From Pholiota molesta (taxonomy: Eukaryota > Basidiomycota > Agaricomycetes > Agaricales > Strophariaceae): DNA of 64,000 nt. This document shows, one piece after another, positions 1 through 11,597 of the stretch (its first letter is position 1; every line of letters begins with the position of its first letter). A program made the position numbers and the translations under genes. Under the pieces are notes generated by a model. The model saw only the letters and a list, made by a program, of their open reading frames with translations. It was not told the origin of the DNA and did not search any database. Location: positions 113,593 through 177,592 of the forward strand of contig JACGCK010000095.1 in assembly GCA_014925825.1 (NCBI GenBank). The letters are read 5' to 3'.

Positions 1-364
1 CTCTCCCTAATCAAGGAACTCATTTATACGTAACTCTACGTAACTGCAGGTACTCTCCTGTTGCTCTGTTCCGATCATAACAGTTTACAAGGCAGAAACC
101 AAAATCCCGTCCTTCGTTCGCGGACCAGAAGTAAAGCAGCTCAACCTTGTACATTTCATCTGAAGGATTAGCAGATTGAGAAAAAACCAAACCACTATTA
201 ATCTCGATGAGCAATGACATGGACAGACCATTACGCGCCGAAAAGTTTGGCCTGTTAAGCTCGCTGCTAGAGCCAGGCTTGGAGTCGACTCGACTCGACT
301 CTCAAGGCTATAAACTATTATTTTACTTATCTCAATCCTTAAAGAAAATTACCGCGTCTATTCT
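1..364. other. Window edge, no gene recognised
   Basis: I see no recognisable gene. A 66-codon open frame on the minus strand has no family features. A short tandem repeat, GACTC three times, lies at 287-301. The HRI1-like gene ends just to the right. Confidence 0.4.
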
Positions 365-1171
365 TCAAAAAGTCAATTCCAAATTCATTCCAACTCCAAA
401 ATCTTCCAAACATCCCCATTCCACTCCACTTTCGTCCCCCCAGCCCACCCACACGCTCTCCCTCTCCCGGCAAAAAAGCCAGCTCCCCGCGCTCAACCCC
501 GTCGAAGACAGCACATCCCACCCTCCCGCCGCATTCCTCACCCCCTGCCACGCCCAAAACCGCCCCTCCCCCTCCCTCCCCATCGCCAGCTGCCGATCGC
601 CCACCTGCGCCTGCCAGGCGGATCCCGAGGCATTGCAGAGGAACAGCGCAGGGCATGGGTCGCGGAGAGGGTGCTCGTGCCAGATCTCTTCGTACGGTGT
701 CATCAGGCCCGTATCTGGATTGACCATTTCGCCTGTTTCCAGGGTGTCTCCGCTGTCTAGGACGGTATTGGTCCCTATGTCTGTAACAGAGAGAGGGTCC
801 TATACAGGATTTAGAAGCGCATCATTCGGAAAATTAGAAGATAGATTGATAATAAATCGATAAGTACTAACGAGCGTCCTCGAATCAATATGATGCTCGA
901 ACTGCACTCGACCATCAGACACTACATAACAATTATACCACAGCAAACATGAGTAGCGAGCACCATCGCAGAACGAAATACGAACAGACGTTGATGGCGA
1001 TACCCAGCAAACGCCCAGTCCAGCTGACCTCCTCCCCCCTTCAAGAACGCACGTCCAAGAACACCCCGTCTTCCCTCCGGTGAGCACAACAGTGTCCGTG
1101 GGCTCGGTGGCAGGGCCGGGCACCCAGCGGATCGAACGGCGAACGGCGACAGAGGATGATGATGAAGGCAT
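365..1171 (-). pseudogene. HRI1-family protein, apparently frame-broken
   Basis: The opening (MPSSSSSVAVRRSIRWVPG, then EPTDTVVLT) and a later block (LETGEMVNPDTG, then YEEIW) fit the fungal HRI1 family, small cytosolic proteins of poorly known role named for the yeast interactor of kinase Hrr25. An intron at about 873-798 would join HHIDSRTL to DPLSVTDIG and give a continuous family-like core. Upstream, VLTGGKTG, then FLDVR, then LKGGGGQLDWAFAG lie in three different frames within about 60 bp. That stretch is too short for an intron, so the simplest reading is small indels. The C-terminal part is open but does not obviously match the family, so another shift is possible. It may be a pseudogene or a gene with local sequence errors; the family call is moderate. 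Confidence 0.5.
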
Positions 1172-1800
1172 GAAGGCAACGGTATGGACAATTCTACGCC
1201 GCCCACGGCAAGCAAACGTGAGATAACGGGCTAAGGACCGAAATCATCCCATGGACCCACAGCAGTGATGTGCGGGTCATAACCATAACCGAATAGTTAT
1301 GGTTATCTTAACAGTTATGTAGAAGTTATGAATAGTTAGTAACTGTTATCCATCAAAATAACTTTCGCACCATTTATCTCCAGGGGTCCCACAGTGCCGT
1401 ATATATGTTGTCGTCAAAGCTCCGAAATGGTCTTTTGCGCGGATGAAATTAGGAGAGACTGAAAGATCTGTATTCGAATGCACGATAGCAGAGTCGATAG
1501 ATAAATGTCTGATAGACGAAAGAAGAGTGAAAACACGGGAAAAATACAAGCGCTCGAGCGGATCCGACAATTTGCCGACAATGAAAGAAAGAACCCCTTG
1601 ACTGTTAGTGTCAAGACCGAATAATAAATAATCGGTGACTGCCAGTGTACATGGAGCCTGTTATACTGATTCATACACGTATTATTGTATCTCATAGTAG
1701 TGGAAGAAAGCCATACAAGTGAATGAGAAATCATATTACAGCGTCAATAGCAGAATGGTGCACGATGCACCGACGGGACCCTCATTCAACGGCCAGTATA
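1172..1800. other. Intergenic, with inverted repeat and GTTAT-rich stretch
   Basis: No gene is recognised. It holds the likely 5' flank of the HRI1-like gene and the 3' flank of the FAD oxidoreductase. A perfect 11-bp inverted repeat with a 6-bp loop sits at 1279-1306 and is followed by further GTTAT copies to about 1350. Confidence 0.5.
1279..1306. repeat. Perfect 11-bp inverted repeat
   Basis: Arms ATAACCATAAC (1279-1289) and GTTATGGTTAT (1296-1306) are exact reverse complements around a 6-bp spacer. It lies about 110 bp upstream of the HRI1-like start codon, so it could be a regulator site, or a remnant of a small repeat element. Confidence 0.75.
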
Positions 1801-3776
1801 TTACAAAAGATCTTCAAATTTCGCAGCTTTCACTCTCTTCTCCGTGATCAGGAAAGGAGCAGGGAGAGCCGGCCCATCTCCAAACGCCATCTCCTCATCA
1901 TCAGATACACCCAAAACCATCCTCGCCACCGCCTGTCCGCTCAACCACGCGTGGACCATGCCCTCACCGGTATACCCAGCGCAGATCCACTCTCCAGGCG
2001 CTGCAAGCGGCGGACTCGACGCATCAACGTCAATGGTAGAGTGCATAGACGTGCTACACGACGGCGCCGTGCCCACCGTCGCGTCCTGCTGGGCGTACGG
2101 CCGGGCCGCCAGTGGCACCGCGCGCGGCTCCTTCCTCCCCGAAACGGACTCCGGCACGCGCCCGACCCAAGGCTGCATGTCCGCCGAGATGCCAATTATC
2201 CCCGTCCACGCGGCTTTCACGCGGCCCTTTCCCCATAAGACGGCCGCAGAGTGAGGTTCGGCCTTGCGGTCGGGGTCGGCTTCAGAGCTTTCTTGGCCCC
2301 AGTGCTCCGAGAAATATTGCTGCAGCGCTCCATTGAGATACGCCTCAATCTCGAAGTCGCCGGTGCTGTCGTCGACAACGCCGATATTCGCTAGCAGCGC
2401 CGCCTCGGAACGCCCGCCGAGCATTGCGCCTCCTCCAAACATAAATTCACCAGAGGTCGGGAGAGGCGTCTTTGCAGGATCGTTACTCGCGGGCAGAAGC
2501 TGGGAGAGGTAGTCGAATGCGAATTCTTGCTGGAGTTTACCGGACGCGAATTCTTGCGCGCTGGGGTAAAATAGAAACGCGCGCGTGCTGGCCCAATGTG
2601 AGTTGGGATTAGACTGGGGATTTGAGGATGCCGGCATGAGTCCAAGGCCAGGGCGCTGGGCAGACATATGAAGTCTGGTAGGTATGATCTTCTTTCGCAT
2701 TCCTGGGAGAAGATGCGAAGACCAAGCGTTCGTAGCATGGATTACGTGAGGCGTCCTAATGTCCCCTCTCGGTGTGGTGACTGTGTATATGCCGTCATGA
2801 GAGGCGATATTAGTACATGGTGTGTGGGTAAACAGCCCAAAGCTATCCGGTAAGATTAGATTAGCATTGACATGAGGGGTAGATATAAGGAGTGAATACG
2901 AACTTGGGATACTTTGTCAGTAATTTACGAAGGAGTCCTGTGATCAAGCGATATGGGTGAATTGAAGCGCCGGGCTTGAGTATACATCCATGGATAGATT
3001 TGGTTAATTGGAGTTTCTAGAAGCCAATGAGCGCCTGCACGGGGAAGGAATGTTTGCACACCTACGTCGATAGCTTCGCGTCCTTGTACGACATCGAATC
3101 CTTCAGCGAGGTCCTTGGGGACCTCCTTCAAATACGAATGGAGCTCTTGCTTTGCTTTGGCAAACATTTCTGGATGCAAGAACGCATCGAAATCATCCAC
3201 TAAGCGTGCTTGGGACTCGGCCAACAGTCCCTCGTCCTCTGCAAGTGTAAGAAGGACAGAAATATGTGACAAACGAAAACGAAGTATTTCTCGAGCCATT
3301 GCGGCGCCATATGTTTTCTTCAGCTGGAAATATTCCGTATACACGTTGGGGACGACATGTCCTCCATTTCTACGCGATTGAAATAGTCACTATATGGAAT
3401 TTTCGTGGCGAATAGGATAAATGGCTCACCTGCCGGTTGCACCTGAGCAAGCATCCCTTGCTTCAAGCATAACAACCTTCAACGGCTCGACAGATTTTGA
3501 GTCGAAATCGTCACGCACATGATCTAAAAGCGCCTTTGCAATAGACGTCCCAGAAATTCCGCTCCCAATAACGACGACGTCTGCGTACTGGGGAAGTTCC
3601 TTATCTCTCCCATGCTGGGCAATCGGAGATAAAGGAACAGTCCAGTACGGTACAGAGTCATTTAATTGAGGAATCCCAGGAGAGAGCGCAATGCGTTTCG
3701 ACAGCGTCTCGTAGCCATTGACGATTGCTCTAATCGACTGGAATGCATAGCGCAACGAAGAAAATAAGCCACCCAT
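1801..3776 (-). CDS. FAD-dependent oxidoreductase (DAO family)
   Basis: Predicted flavoprotein oxidase or dehydrogenase of the D-amino-acid-oxidase-like (DAO) fold; the substrate cannot be told from sequence. Exon 1 (3776-3430) starts at MGGLFSSL and carries the dinucleotide-binding motif VVVIGSGISGTSIAKAL and, across the first splice, SGATGRNGGH, which is typical of this fungal group. Later exons give PGASIHPYRLITGLL (about 2976-2915) and PHVIHATNAWSSHLLPG (about 2740-2700). The last exon ends near a FAD-contacting type motif, WICAGYTGEGMVHAWLSG. The second donor is uncertain (a GTAGGT near 3060 is the best in-frame choice). The protein would be about 560-600 residues. Five phased ACGCG sites lie 375-460 bp upstream of the start. 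Confidence 0.85.
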
Positions 3777-4392
3777 GGTCGGTCAGAGATAAGGGGACCC
3801 AGGCGGAGATGTGGGTGACAAGATAGCTGTCGCGTCAAGGTGCGCAAATGGGACTGTGGGTGAGAATAAAAGCTCTTCGACTTGATAACATCCTCGAGGC
3901 GCGGGCAGATGAAAAGTCCTAGTCGCGAAAAGGCCGCCTCGTTCCAACGTTCGCCGGAGGATGACGAGATGAAATCAGCTGGAGAACCTGGGGTGCAGAT
4001 TAATAGGTGTGCTATCAGCTTTAGGATTGATGCGGGTGGACTTGTCAGAAAAGCTCACCTGTGTCGGAGAGCCAGACGCAGAGTTGCCGGCAGAATAGTA
4101 TTTTAGGAATGCCCCGGCCCTGAGCAAAATTAAAGTCCCGTGACCGTTAGACGCGTCAATTTTAATCACGCGCCACTGGCATTATTCACGCGCTTCGTCA
4201 AATATCGGACGCGCTCCTTGCAATCATACACGCGCGCTCGTGCGGAGAAATGGAAAACGCAGAAAAACTTCATCTTCGGTGAATTGTGTTACATACACTA
4301 CACTTGCGCTGCAGGATCTTGGTACATGGTTTATTGCTACAGTTCTAATCGTCCCGAGTACTTCTAGTACTCCTCGGTCTCCTCTTGATCTT
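3777..4392. other. Intergenic promoter region of the FAD oxidoreductase
   Basis: No gene is supported; short frames on both strands have no conserved features. The right part holds the phased ACGCG cluster listed separately. The next gene ends tail-first at 4393, so this is probably promoter for the left gene plus terminator for the right one. Confidence 0.5.
4151..4234 (+). promoter_or_regulatory. Five phased ACGCG elements
   Basis: ACGCG occurs at 4151, 4168, 4188, 4209 and 4230, all on the plus strand and spaced 17, 20, 21 and 21 bp, close to two helical turns. The first is a full ACGCGT. In fungi ACGCGT is the MluI cell-cycle box bound by MBF-type factors; that role is an inference here. 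The nearest start codon downstream is that of the FAD oxidoreductase at 3776 on the minus strand. Confidence 0.45.
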
Positions 4393-5010
4393 CTACAACA
4401 AAGCCGGGTCGGAAGTGTCTGAGGCATCGGACTCACGACGGCCCCTGCTCATCGCGCCGCGACTCGCCAAATCCAGCTTGTAATCCCAATCGCCGTCGAG
4501 CTGCGCGTCGGGCGCCTTGGAGCGCCGGCTGCCCTTGGGCTTCTTGTTCTTCTTGGCGACCTTCCTGAACGGCGCGATGCCGTCGACGCGCTTGTTACTG
4601 CTCGCATCAGAGAGGATGTCGCGGTGCTCAGCATCGATGTCGCTCTCGCTGTCGGACTTGCCAGTGGTGGCGTCGAGCGCGGCGTTGGGGATCGCAGCGG
4701 CGACGTTGCCGGCCTCGAGGATGCGCGCCTCCTGGGCGATCATCTCGCGCATGTCGGCGAGGGAGGACTTGATGCTGCCCAGCTCGACTTCGCGCTGGTA
4801 GATGACCTCGAGAAGCTCGTTGTACTCGGCGACCTTGGCCTTGTGCTCGTTCGAGGCGCTTGGGGAGGGGACGAGACGTTCCTAGAATAACGATGGAATA
4901 GACCACGATCATATCGCGATGGTCAGCTTAGGGCGATATGATAAGCACGGCGTTCGACGTACATCTATGACGGGGATAATGGGGGCAGAGGTCTGGAGTG
5001 TGTCGGCCAT
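4393..5010 (-). CDS. Small charged coiled-coil protein, unknown function
   Basis: Two exons (5010-4963 and 4881-4393) separated by an 81-bp GT-AG intron encode 178 residues. The N-terminus MADTLQTSAPIIPVID is followed by a helical, probably coiled-coil segment (NELLEVIYQREVELGSIKSS) and then an Asp/Ser-rich and Lys-rich tail (KKNKKPKGSRRSK) ending in RRESDASDTSDPALL. The basic cluster could be a nuclear localisation signal, and the Ser/Asp tail looks like casein kinase 2 substrate sequence. Codon use is GC-rich at third positions, consistent with a real expressed gene. I do not recognise the family. Confidence 0.7.
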
Positions 5011-5706
5011 CGCAGATGGTAAAGAATAGAGTGGATGATGTGTGGGGTACAGTAGAAAGATAGTTTGAAGACAGTATCTGCGATCCCCTAGGAGGTCGAG
5101 ATGGGGGAATTATCTAGAGGTTGGTTACCTTTTTGTACTGTCAGACCGAGTCAGGCTTCACAAACAATGAGGCGTAGATCGATAACTCTGTCCTCGAGGC
5201 AGCCAACATGCGCTTAACCGACCATCTTGCCTTGAGATTGTTCCATGCGGATCACACGAGGCCAGCCTAAGAATGGTCGCACTCTCATACGAACTGCTTT
5301 TTTGTTATCCAAAATAAGGTGTTCATCATATTCTGTGTCTGAAAGAATCTATATGATATGATAATCTACGCCACGAACGCTGAGGAGTGATGAAATAGGT
5401 ATATATTAAAGATGATGGAGCCCTTGTCGAGGACATCTTCGCTCGCATCGTTCGCCATACTAAGCGAGCCCATTATAAACTCAATCGATGGCCGACATGG
5501 TATCTGTGAAGGGGGTGTGAATTCCGTCATATCCGCTGGGCATGTGCCCAGTCAAGCAGTGTTGAATGACGGTAGAAGGTAGCCGTGTTGGGATGGGAAA
5601 AAGCCCTAAGGAGCGAGGCGCCGAAGTCGATATCCGATGGTGATATGGGCAGAGGGTAACTGTGGACCCTGGTATAACGTGACCGCATTTGCCTTTGCGT
5701 GGAAAT
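5011..5706. other. Intergenic, nothing recognised
   Basis: No open frame has family features. This is the promoter side of the coiled-coil gene and the 3' side of the next minus-strand gene. Confidence 0.5.
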
Positions 5707-6239
5707 CTAATCCTCCTCCGGTATGGAGGAAAGAGAAGAGCGCTTTCGCCTGTGGCCGGGAGTGAAGGTGGTGGAGGGAATTTTGGGAGCAGGAGCAAAC
5801 GAGACAGCAGGCGCGCGCTGCGTGTTCTTTGAGGTGGAGTATATGACGAATTGTTCTTCGTCGGATGAAGACGTGAAGTCGTCCGACCCTAACATGATTT
5901 CTGCCGCCAGTCTATTGGCCATGAGTTCGATGGGGTCCCCATACGGCTCGGAGATGAGTTTCCTGCACTATAAATGACGATCAGTAAAGTGAAATATGTA
6001 GTGCACACAAGAAGATAACTTACAGGTGAAGTTGGCGAGGAATTGGCCGAGTTCAGACTGTCCACAGGCGAGCTGCTGCGCGACTTGGACGCGTCGATAA
6101 ACGCGATGCGTTCGAGGCGCTGAACCTCGGTTTCCTTGTAACTCATCTGTCTCCCTTTCGCGTCATATTGGATGTTGGAACTGGTGGTCAGGAAAGGAGA
6201 CCCAAAGTGGGATGGCAGGAGGAAAGACGCGGAAGACAT
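5707..6239 (-). CDS. Ser-rich hypothetical protein
   Basis: Two exons (6239-6024 and 5967-5707) with a 56-bp intron (GTAAGT donor, TATAG acceptor) encode 158 residues. The acceptor at TATAG rather than the nearer TGCAG keeps the downstream frame with KLISEPYGDPIELMANRLAAEIMLG, the part most likely to be structured. The rest is low complexity: SSSPVDSLNSANSSPTSP near residue 60, and a basic C-terminus HRRKRSSLSSIPEED. No domain is recognised. SP-rich segments suggest a phosphorylated regulatory protein, which is only an inference. Confidence 0.65.
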
Positions 6240-7899
6240 GTTGGTGCTGTGTATGAATCAAGGGTGCTCTGATGAAGGGCTTTGTAGTTCTGGGATGCTA
6301 CGGCGGAAGCGACTGCGGCTGTGGGCGCGGGTCTGGGATGCGATAGCGGGGCAGCCATGATTGCTGCGGTTATATAGGGCGCAATGGAAAATAAGCATCC
6401 TGTTGCAGCCGTGCCAAATGAGTCATGCAGCCGGAGAAAATGAGCTGATCACGAAGGGGACACGATTGCTTATGATTACACCGGCAGCCTGCCGGCAGCG
6501 CACGCGCGTCTCAGGCAATTGCCGGCCTTAGTATACATCTCTGGCATACCAACGCCATACTTACACGCTGACTCAAGACTCTATTTAAATTGAGCTTCTG
6601 CCTCGCCTGGTCGCGCCTCCAACTCAAAGATATCGACCCGCCTTTGAGATACTTCTAGCCATCGAACTACACCAGTCTCGAGAAATCAACTTGGACCGGG
6701 GAGGCGTTGTTGTTGAGATGACGTTGGGATGGCCCGACGACGGGAAGGAAGACTTGCCAGTCTGATTGCGCGGCTTGGCGGATGGGTCGCTAACCGTAGC
6801 CAGGATATCGCAGTAGTCTGCAGTAGTCATCTTGGAATTCACTGGTAACATCCGGCATACACGCTCAAGTCAGCAAGCAAGTCGCGTTTAGCCCAAACTT
6901 GAGTGATGTCAATGCCACTAATCCTCATAGCCGCGTCATCGATTCCTTACATCTCGGGGATATCTACAGTGCTCTGTCATCCAAAATAGTGATCACCACA
7001 CATTTTGGACTAATCTCGGTCGTTACACGCGTTACAAGTTACAAGGTTCTGTATGTTTTCTATTTTCTATCGACGTTAAAATAGTGATCAAGTGCCATGA
7101 CCCCATTTTCTCTTTCGATCGCATGCATGTATGAATAGACCGGGTGGGGTCGAAGGGGTGAGGTTGGGTGAGGCGGTCTTATTCTAGTGTGTGGAATCCT
7201 ATCTAGACCAGCGGAATGCCCGCATGTCGTGCAGATGTCCCGCATCCGCTTCTACAACACGTTTCTCAGTGGCTTCAAGCTCCAATTGATCAAAACTTCA
7301 AGTTTGACAAATGAAGGGCCACGGATACCTGTATATCGACATGAAGGCTCTGGTACACTGGGCTCGGACACACGTATACCTTGTTGGGTTGTGTAAAATA
7401 GGATACAATAAAATTGTCCTGCCGCACACTTCCCTCTAACATGCAGTGGTTTCCAGCGCATGATAACATTTTCGTCTTTCTGAAATCGCTTGGTTGGTGA
7501 TTGTGTCAAATTTGAGTGCTTTCTACCAGTGGAGAATCTTTCTAATTGAGTGCAAAGAATGCGATCAATTCTGAGATCTGATTTGGCAATAACGCATAAT
7601 GGCTTGAAATGATAAGCGCCCGGGCATCGCCGATCATTTAACCAATGAGCACTGAGCGCTTACTTATAGGCACCGGCGTATATAGCTTAAAAACATTATT
7701 ATTCGAGATGTATAGATAAATGATAAGTAGTTCCAGCCATTCGTGTCATAAAATAACAAAAAACAGTGCCAGCACATAGTAATATGAGGTAATGACCGGT
7801 ATCGTTTTATAAAATTCTCTTGATGCGCACGGCTAGGCAACACATTGATCAAACGTCCACGATTTAAGAAAAGATAACAGGCCAAGGCCACACGCCCTT
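6240..7899. other. 1.6-kb gene-free stretch
   Basis: Short frames on both strands (up to 85 codons) lack conserved features. I see no transposon ends. It contains the promoter of the 5.7-6.2 kb gene and the 3' flank of the 7.9-8.6 kb gene. Confidence 0.45.
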
Positions 7900-8633
7900 T
7901 TAGTGACGCAAGGTGGAGTTGGATGGGGGATACATAGGCGCCTGGTTGCGTGGATGCTGAGGATGAGTGGGTTCTTGACGAGATGGATATTGGGGACACG
8001 CGTTAGCATGACTTGGATGATTGTACGGGTGCGAAATTATTGCTGGAGGTACGGCCTCTTCGATCTGGCGCATTCGGGATCGGAGTTCTTGTTCGTCTCG
8101 TTCCCAAGCTTCCGTCACTTTTCGCTTGTCTATTTCTTCCCTACGTTTCTTAATGTTTGCTTGGTGGGACGAGTCCTACAATGGTAAAAAATATGAATGG
8201 CTTGTCATAGATTGAACCCGGATTGGAGCATGTGCTTCAACTTACCAGAACCGTCGCATGAAGTCCGCTGGCATCAGTATACAACTTCTTTGCAGCGTTC
8301 CGATACCTGACTGAGCCTATACATGTCTTGGTATGTTCGTCTAAATTGCGTCTTAATAAAACTAGACTGTCATTTGATGAGAACAACGAAATTAAGTGGG
8401 CCAAAAAATACTGACTGATCACCCGACTCGAGACAAGCTGCGAGAATTTCGTCGTCCAAGTTCTTGCCCTGTGGCCCATTGATAATTTCTAAGGCTGAAT
8501 CCAAATGCTCTCCGGCAGCTTTAGTGTACTGATAGCCTGTGAACGGTGTTATAGCAGCCCCAGTGCCATCAAGAATCATTTTCGTGGCGGCGAGGGAGAT
8601 GCTTGTTGCGGCAATTCTAACTGACACATCCAT
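7900..8633 (-). CDS. Small helical protein with charged coiled coil, unknown function
   Basis: Three exons (8633-8416, 8306-8246, 8175-7900) give 184 residues. Exon 1 begins MDVSVRIAATSISLAATKM, a predicted amphipathic helix, and continues to LEIINGPQGKNLDDEILAAC. Exon 2 adds YRNAAKKLYTDASGLHATVL. Exon 3 adds a highly charged coiled coil (KKRREEIDKRKVTEAWERDE). The tail is Pro/His/Asn-rich and ends NSTLRH. The exon 1 donor is a weak GTCAGT; the chosen acceptor CTCAGTCAG is the one that keeps the frame. I do not recognise the family; the exon model is moderate. Confidence 0.6.
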
Positions 8634-9518
8634 TATGATAGAATTTATGAATATGAAGAAGAAAGAAAGTGGTAGAGAGTTTGAGGGAATAATCGGCATC
8701 TTTGGATGTTAACTTCTTTTATAGTAGAAGCCAAGTAGAAGCGATGTTTTAATGTGGGTATCATGATAACAAGTGTACTTTGACGTCTCATAGCCTCTAA
8801 CTTACAGCCAACACGACGTAATAGTAGCTGTTTTGGTCGTCTTGTTGAGAACAATAATGATGCTGTAATTAATGGATCCCAGACTTCTCTTCTGTTTATC
8901 CTTGTGCTACTCCTCGAGTCCTCCGCCACTATCATGATTACTATCGGAAATCACTATCTTTAATACACTCCCCGGTGGTAGTAACGATTGGACCCACATA
9001 CCCACGACTTGACAGTCACAGCCGTAAAGTCTGTATTGTTTTCACTGGTTTAGAACAAAGGTTTTCAATTGAGCCGGGTAGTAACTGACAATGTGTTGTG
9101 AGGCGCCGTCGTGGCAAAACCAACTAGGTTTAATACATTACCTGTCTACTGCTTATGATCAAAGATTACAACATATCTATTGTCTTTTATTTGATTCTCA
9201 TGGGCCATGGGCTGGTGATGGGCTGGTGATTCGTGAAACGTGCAAGGGAAAAAGGTAAATATTACATACTGAAGGAAACGATGGTATCTGACAAATGGTA
9301 AATGTGCTTTAACCTTCATTCATTTATAGGATACTTGTAATGACCTTTTTTGCAAATTGGGTGAGAACAGAGAGCAGACGTGTGGGAAGTGATTGACGTT
9401 CCCATTTGGGAAGGTGAATGAAATGTTCTTAACGTTCATTGTTTATCAAGCTACGACTGACGTTGCTTAAACACACACTACCTGCACCCTACTCTCTGTC
9501 ATTGCGCCTTTGTATGCC
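8634..9518. other. Intergenic, short tandem repeat
   Basis: No gene is recognised. An 11-mer GGGCTGGTGAT is repeated twice at 9209-9230. It should contain the promoters of the divergent flanking genes. Confidence 0.45.
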
Positions 9519-10868
9519 ATGCCAGAAAAACATACCTCCGCAGAAAAGTACTGGAAAACCAAGCAAACATGGCTGAAATCACGCGGATACCAGCTTCGGC
9601 CACGCTATCAACCAGGTTGGACTCCATCTTGGGTAACCGATCCGCCAGCAGATACAATATTTGGGGCACTGGAACGGGAGGACTACCTAGGTATGAAAGT
9701 AAGGAATGCTTTCTTTTATCATTTTGTTGATAATTTTGTTGATTATCGCTGTAGGGACCGCGAATAATGGATGCCATTCGTATTAAGGATGGCGCACCTG
9801 TTATGTTGAAGAAGGTCGACAAATTAGGAAATGAATATAACCAAGAAGTAGAGATATCTCTGTATCTGTCGTCACCGGAGCGCTCAGAAGATCCTCATAA
9901 CCATTGTGTACCTGTCCACGAAATGCTCGAGATCCCTGACGACGATGGGTTCGCAATTCTGGTACTACCTCTACTTCGCTCCTTCAAATCTCCCCGGTTC
10001 GATACCATTGGAGAGTGCATAGATTTTTTCCAGCAGATTTTCAAGGTATGAGTGTTGATTTTGTCTTGTTTCGTTTTCCTTTTGCCATAGGTCTCTGCAT
10101 TTAGGGCCTGCAATACATTCACCGACACCATATCGCTCATCGGTAAGATTTCCTCTAGGGATAATTGGCTTGAGACTAATATGTTATATACGGCAGTGAT
10201 TGCACTGGTCCAAACGTTATGATGGACGGTTCAGGGCTATACCCAAAAGGTTTTCATCCCGTAGAACAAAATAACAATCGCGAATTCACAGGTCCTGCCG
10301 AACAAATGTATACGCGTACCCAACTCCCTCCAAAATATTATTGGATCGATTTTGGCAATTCTGCTCGCTTCGATCCATCGAATAGGTCTCCACGAATCGC
10401 GCCAGTTCATGGAACTGATAAGTCGGCTCCCGAATTCCAGGATCCGGACGCCTACGAACAAGAACAGGACCCATTCCCTACCGACATTTACTATCTCGGA
10501 AATCTTATGAGAATGCATTTCACGGAGGTAAGCTGGCGCCTTGATGCTACTTTTTTGGGAACCATGCTCATTTGCATTGTTTGCAGGGCAACGCTATGCT
10601 CGGTCACCCCAAAATATATGGGCTGGGTTTCCTGAAGCCCCTTATTGATGATATGGTTCAAGACGACCCAGAAAAGCGACCGACGATTGATCAATGCGTT
10701 GTCCGTTTGGATGACATTATTCGCAACCAGAGCTCTTGGACACTTCGCTCTCCAGTTTGGTATAGTAACGACCATATTTTTGGAATCATCTATCGTCTAT
10801 TTCCTCACTGGGGTCGCCGTATCTTCTACATTATCACCCAATCTCCTCCCATTCCACACAGGGAGTAA
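9519..10868 (+). CDS. Kinase-like protein, tandem copy 1
   Basis: Five exons (9519-9698, 9755-10045, 10105-10142, 10197-10527, 10587-10868) give 373 residues. Protein-kinase landmarks in order are a VAIK-like lysine (PVMLKKV), a catalytic loop HRDCTGPN split by the third intron, DFG in YYWIDFGNSARF, an APE-like SAPE, and the helix-F aspartate in PTDIYYLGNL. No glycine-rich loop is seen, so ATP binding may be weak or atypical, although the catalytic D and N and DFG remain. The C-terminus has a hydrophobic, arginine-bearing stretch (GIIYRLFPHWGRRIFYI). I chose ATG 9519 by similarity to the N-terminus of copy 2; 9510 is also possible. It probably belongs to a basidiomycete kinase-like expansion; the substrate is unknown. 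Confidence 0.8.
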
Positions 10869-11597
10869 TGTGGTTTTATCTGAATGCCGTTCTTTACCAT
10901 GACTCTGTGCTTCTATCCTTCCTTTGCTATGTGTGTTGCATGTATACTGTACTAATATATCTTTTATACAATTATTATGAATGGATTGATCCTGTCAAAA
11001 CTGTCAAGCGGAGTCAATAAGTCTAAGTGTTCGCGATGAAAGACGATGTTTCTTCATGTAAAGTCTACTTACCTGCATGATGTGACGCATTTCATCCTTT
11101 CCAGCTTCCTTCTGTATATAAGTAAATCAACCATAGCTCCCTCGTCTTCAATAAACATTGTACTGGCTACGCGTGAAGTGAAATAGCGAAGCTCAAAAGC
11201 CTGGCTCAAATCTTATGGCTATATGCTTGCCCTCAGGCCATTAGCCTGGTTGGATTCCGTATTTCAATTTGTTCCATCCAAGTTCCATCGCAGACTTCGG
11301 ACCCTGCATACCATTCTTGACTATTGATTACTTTGTCATGTACGTTGTATAATAAAATACTGTTAACAATGACAACCGAAACTTTTGACTAAAGATTGTA
11401 ATATAGATGGAGTCGATATTTTATCCTCCTTGTGCGGGATAAGTAAGTGATAAATAATCATGATGTTTGCATGATGTAGCCCAGCCTGAGCCCAGCCTGA
11501 GAGCGCACACCGGCTCTCACGGGCCGCGCATTGTGGGCGCTTACTTCCATTCTCGTTCGTTTTCACTCTATGCTCTTCCTCCTCACTCTGAACGCCA
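10869..11597. other. Intergenic between kinase copies, with relic
   Basis: It contains a decayed exon-1 relic of the same family at about 11186-11270 and an 11-mer CCCAGCCTGAG repeated twice at 11480-11501. Otherwise nothing coding is seen. Confidence 0.5.
11186..11270 (+). pseudogene. Relic of kinase-like exon 1
   Basis: This stretch resembles the start of copy 2 at 11629-11715: GCGAAGCT, TGGCTC.AATC.T.TGG and ATATGCTTG line up in the same order. Conceptually it reads close to the conserved opening (W-L-K-S-Y-G-Y-M-L), then drifts and stops. No other exon of the gene follows, so it looks like the stump of a third tandem copy. Confidence 0.6.
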
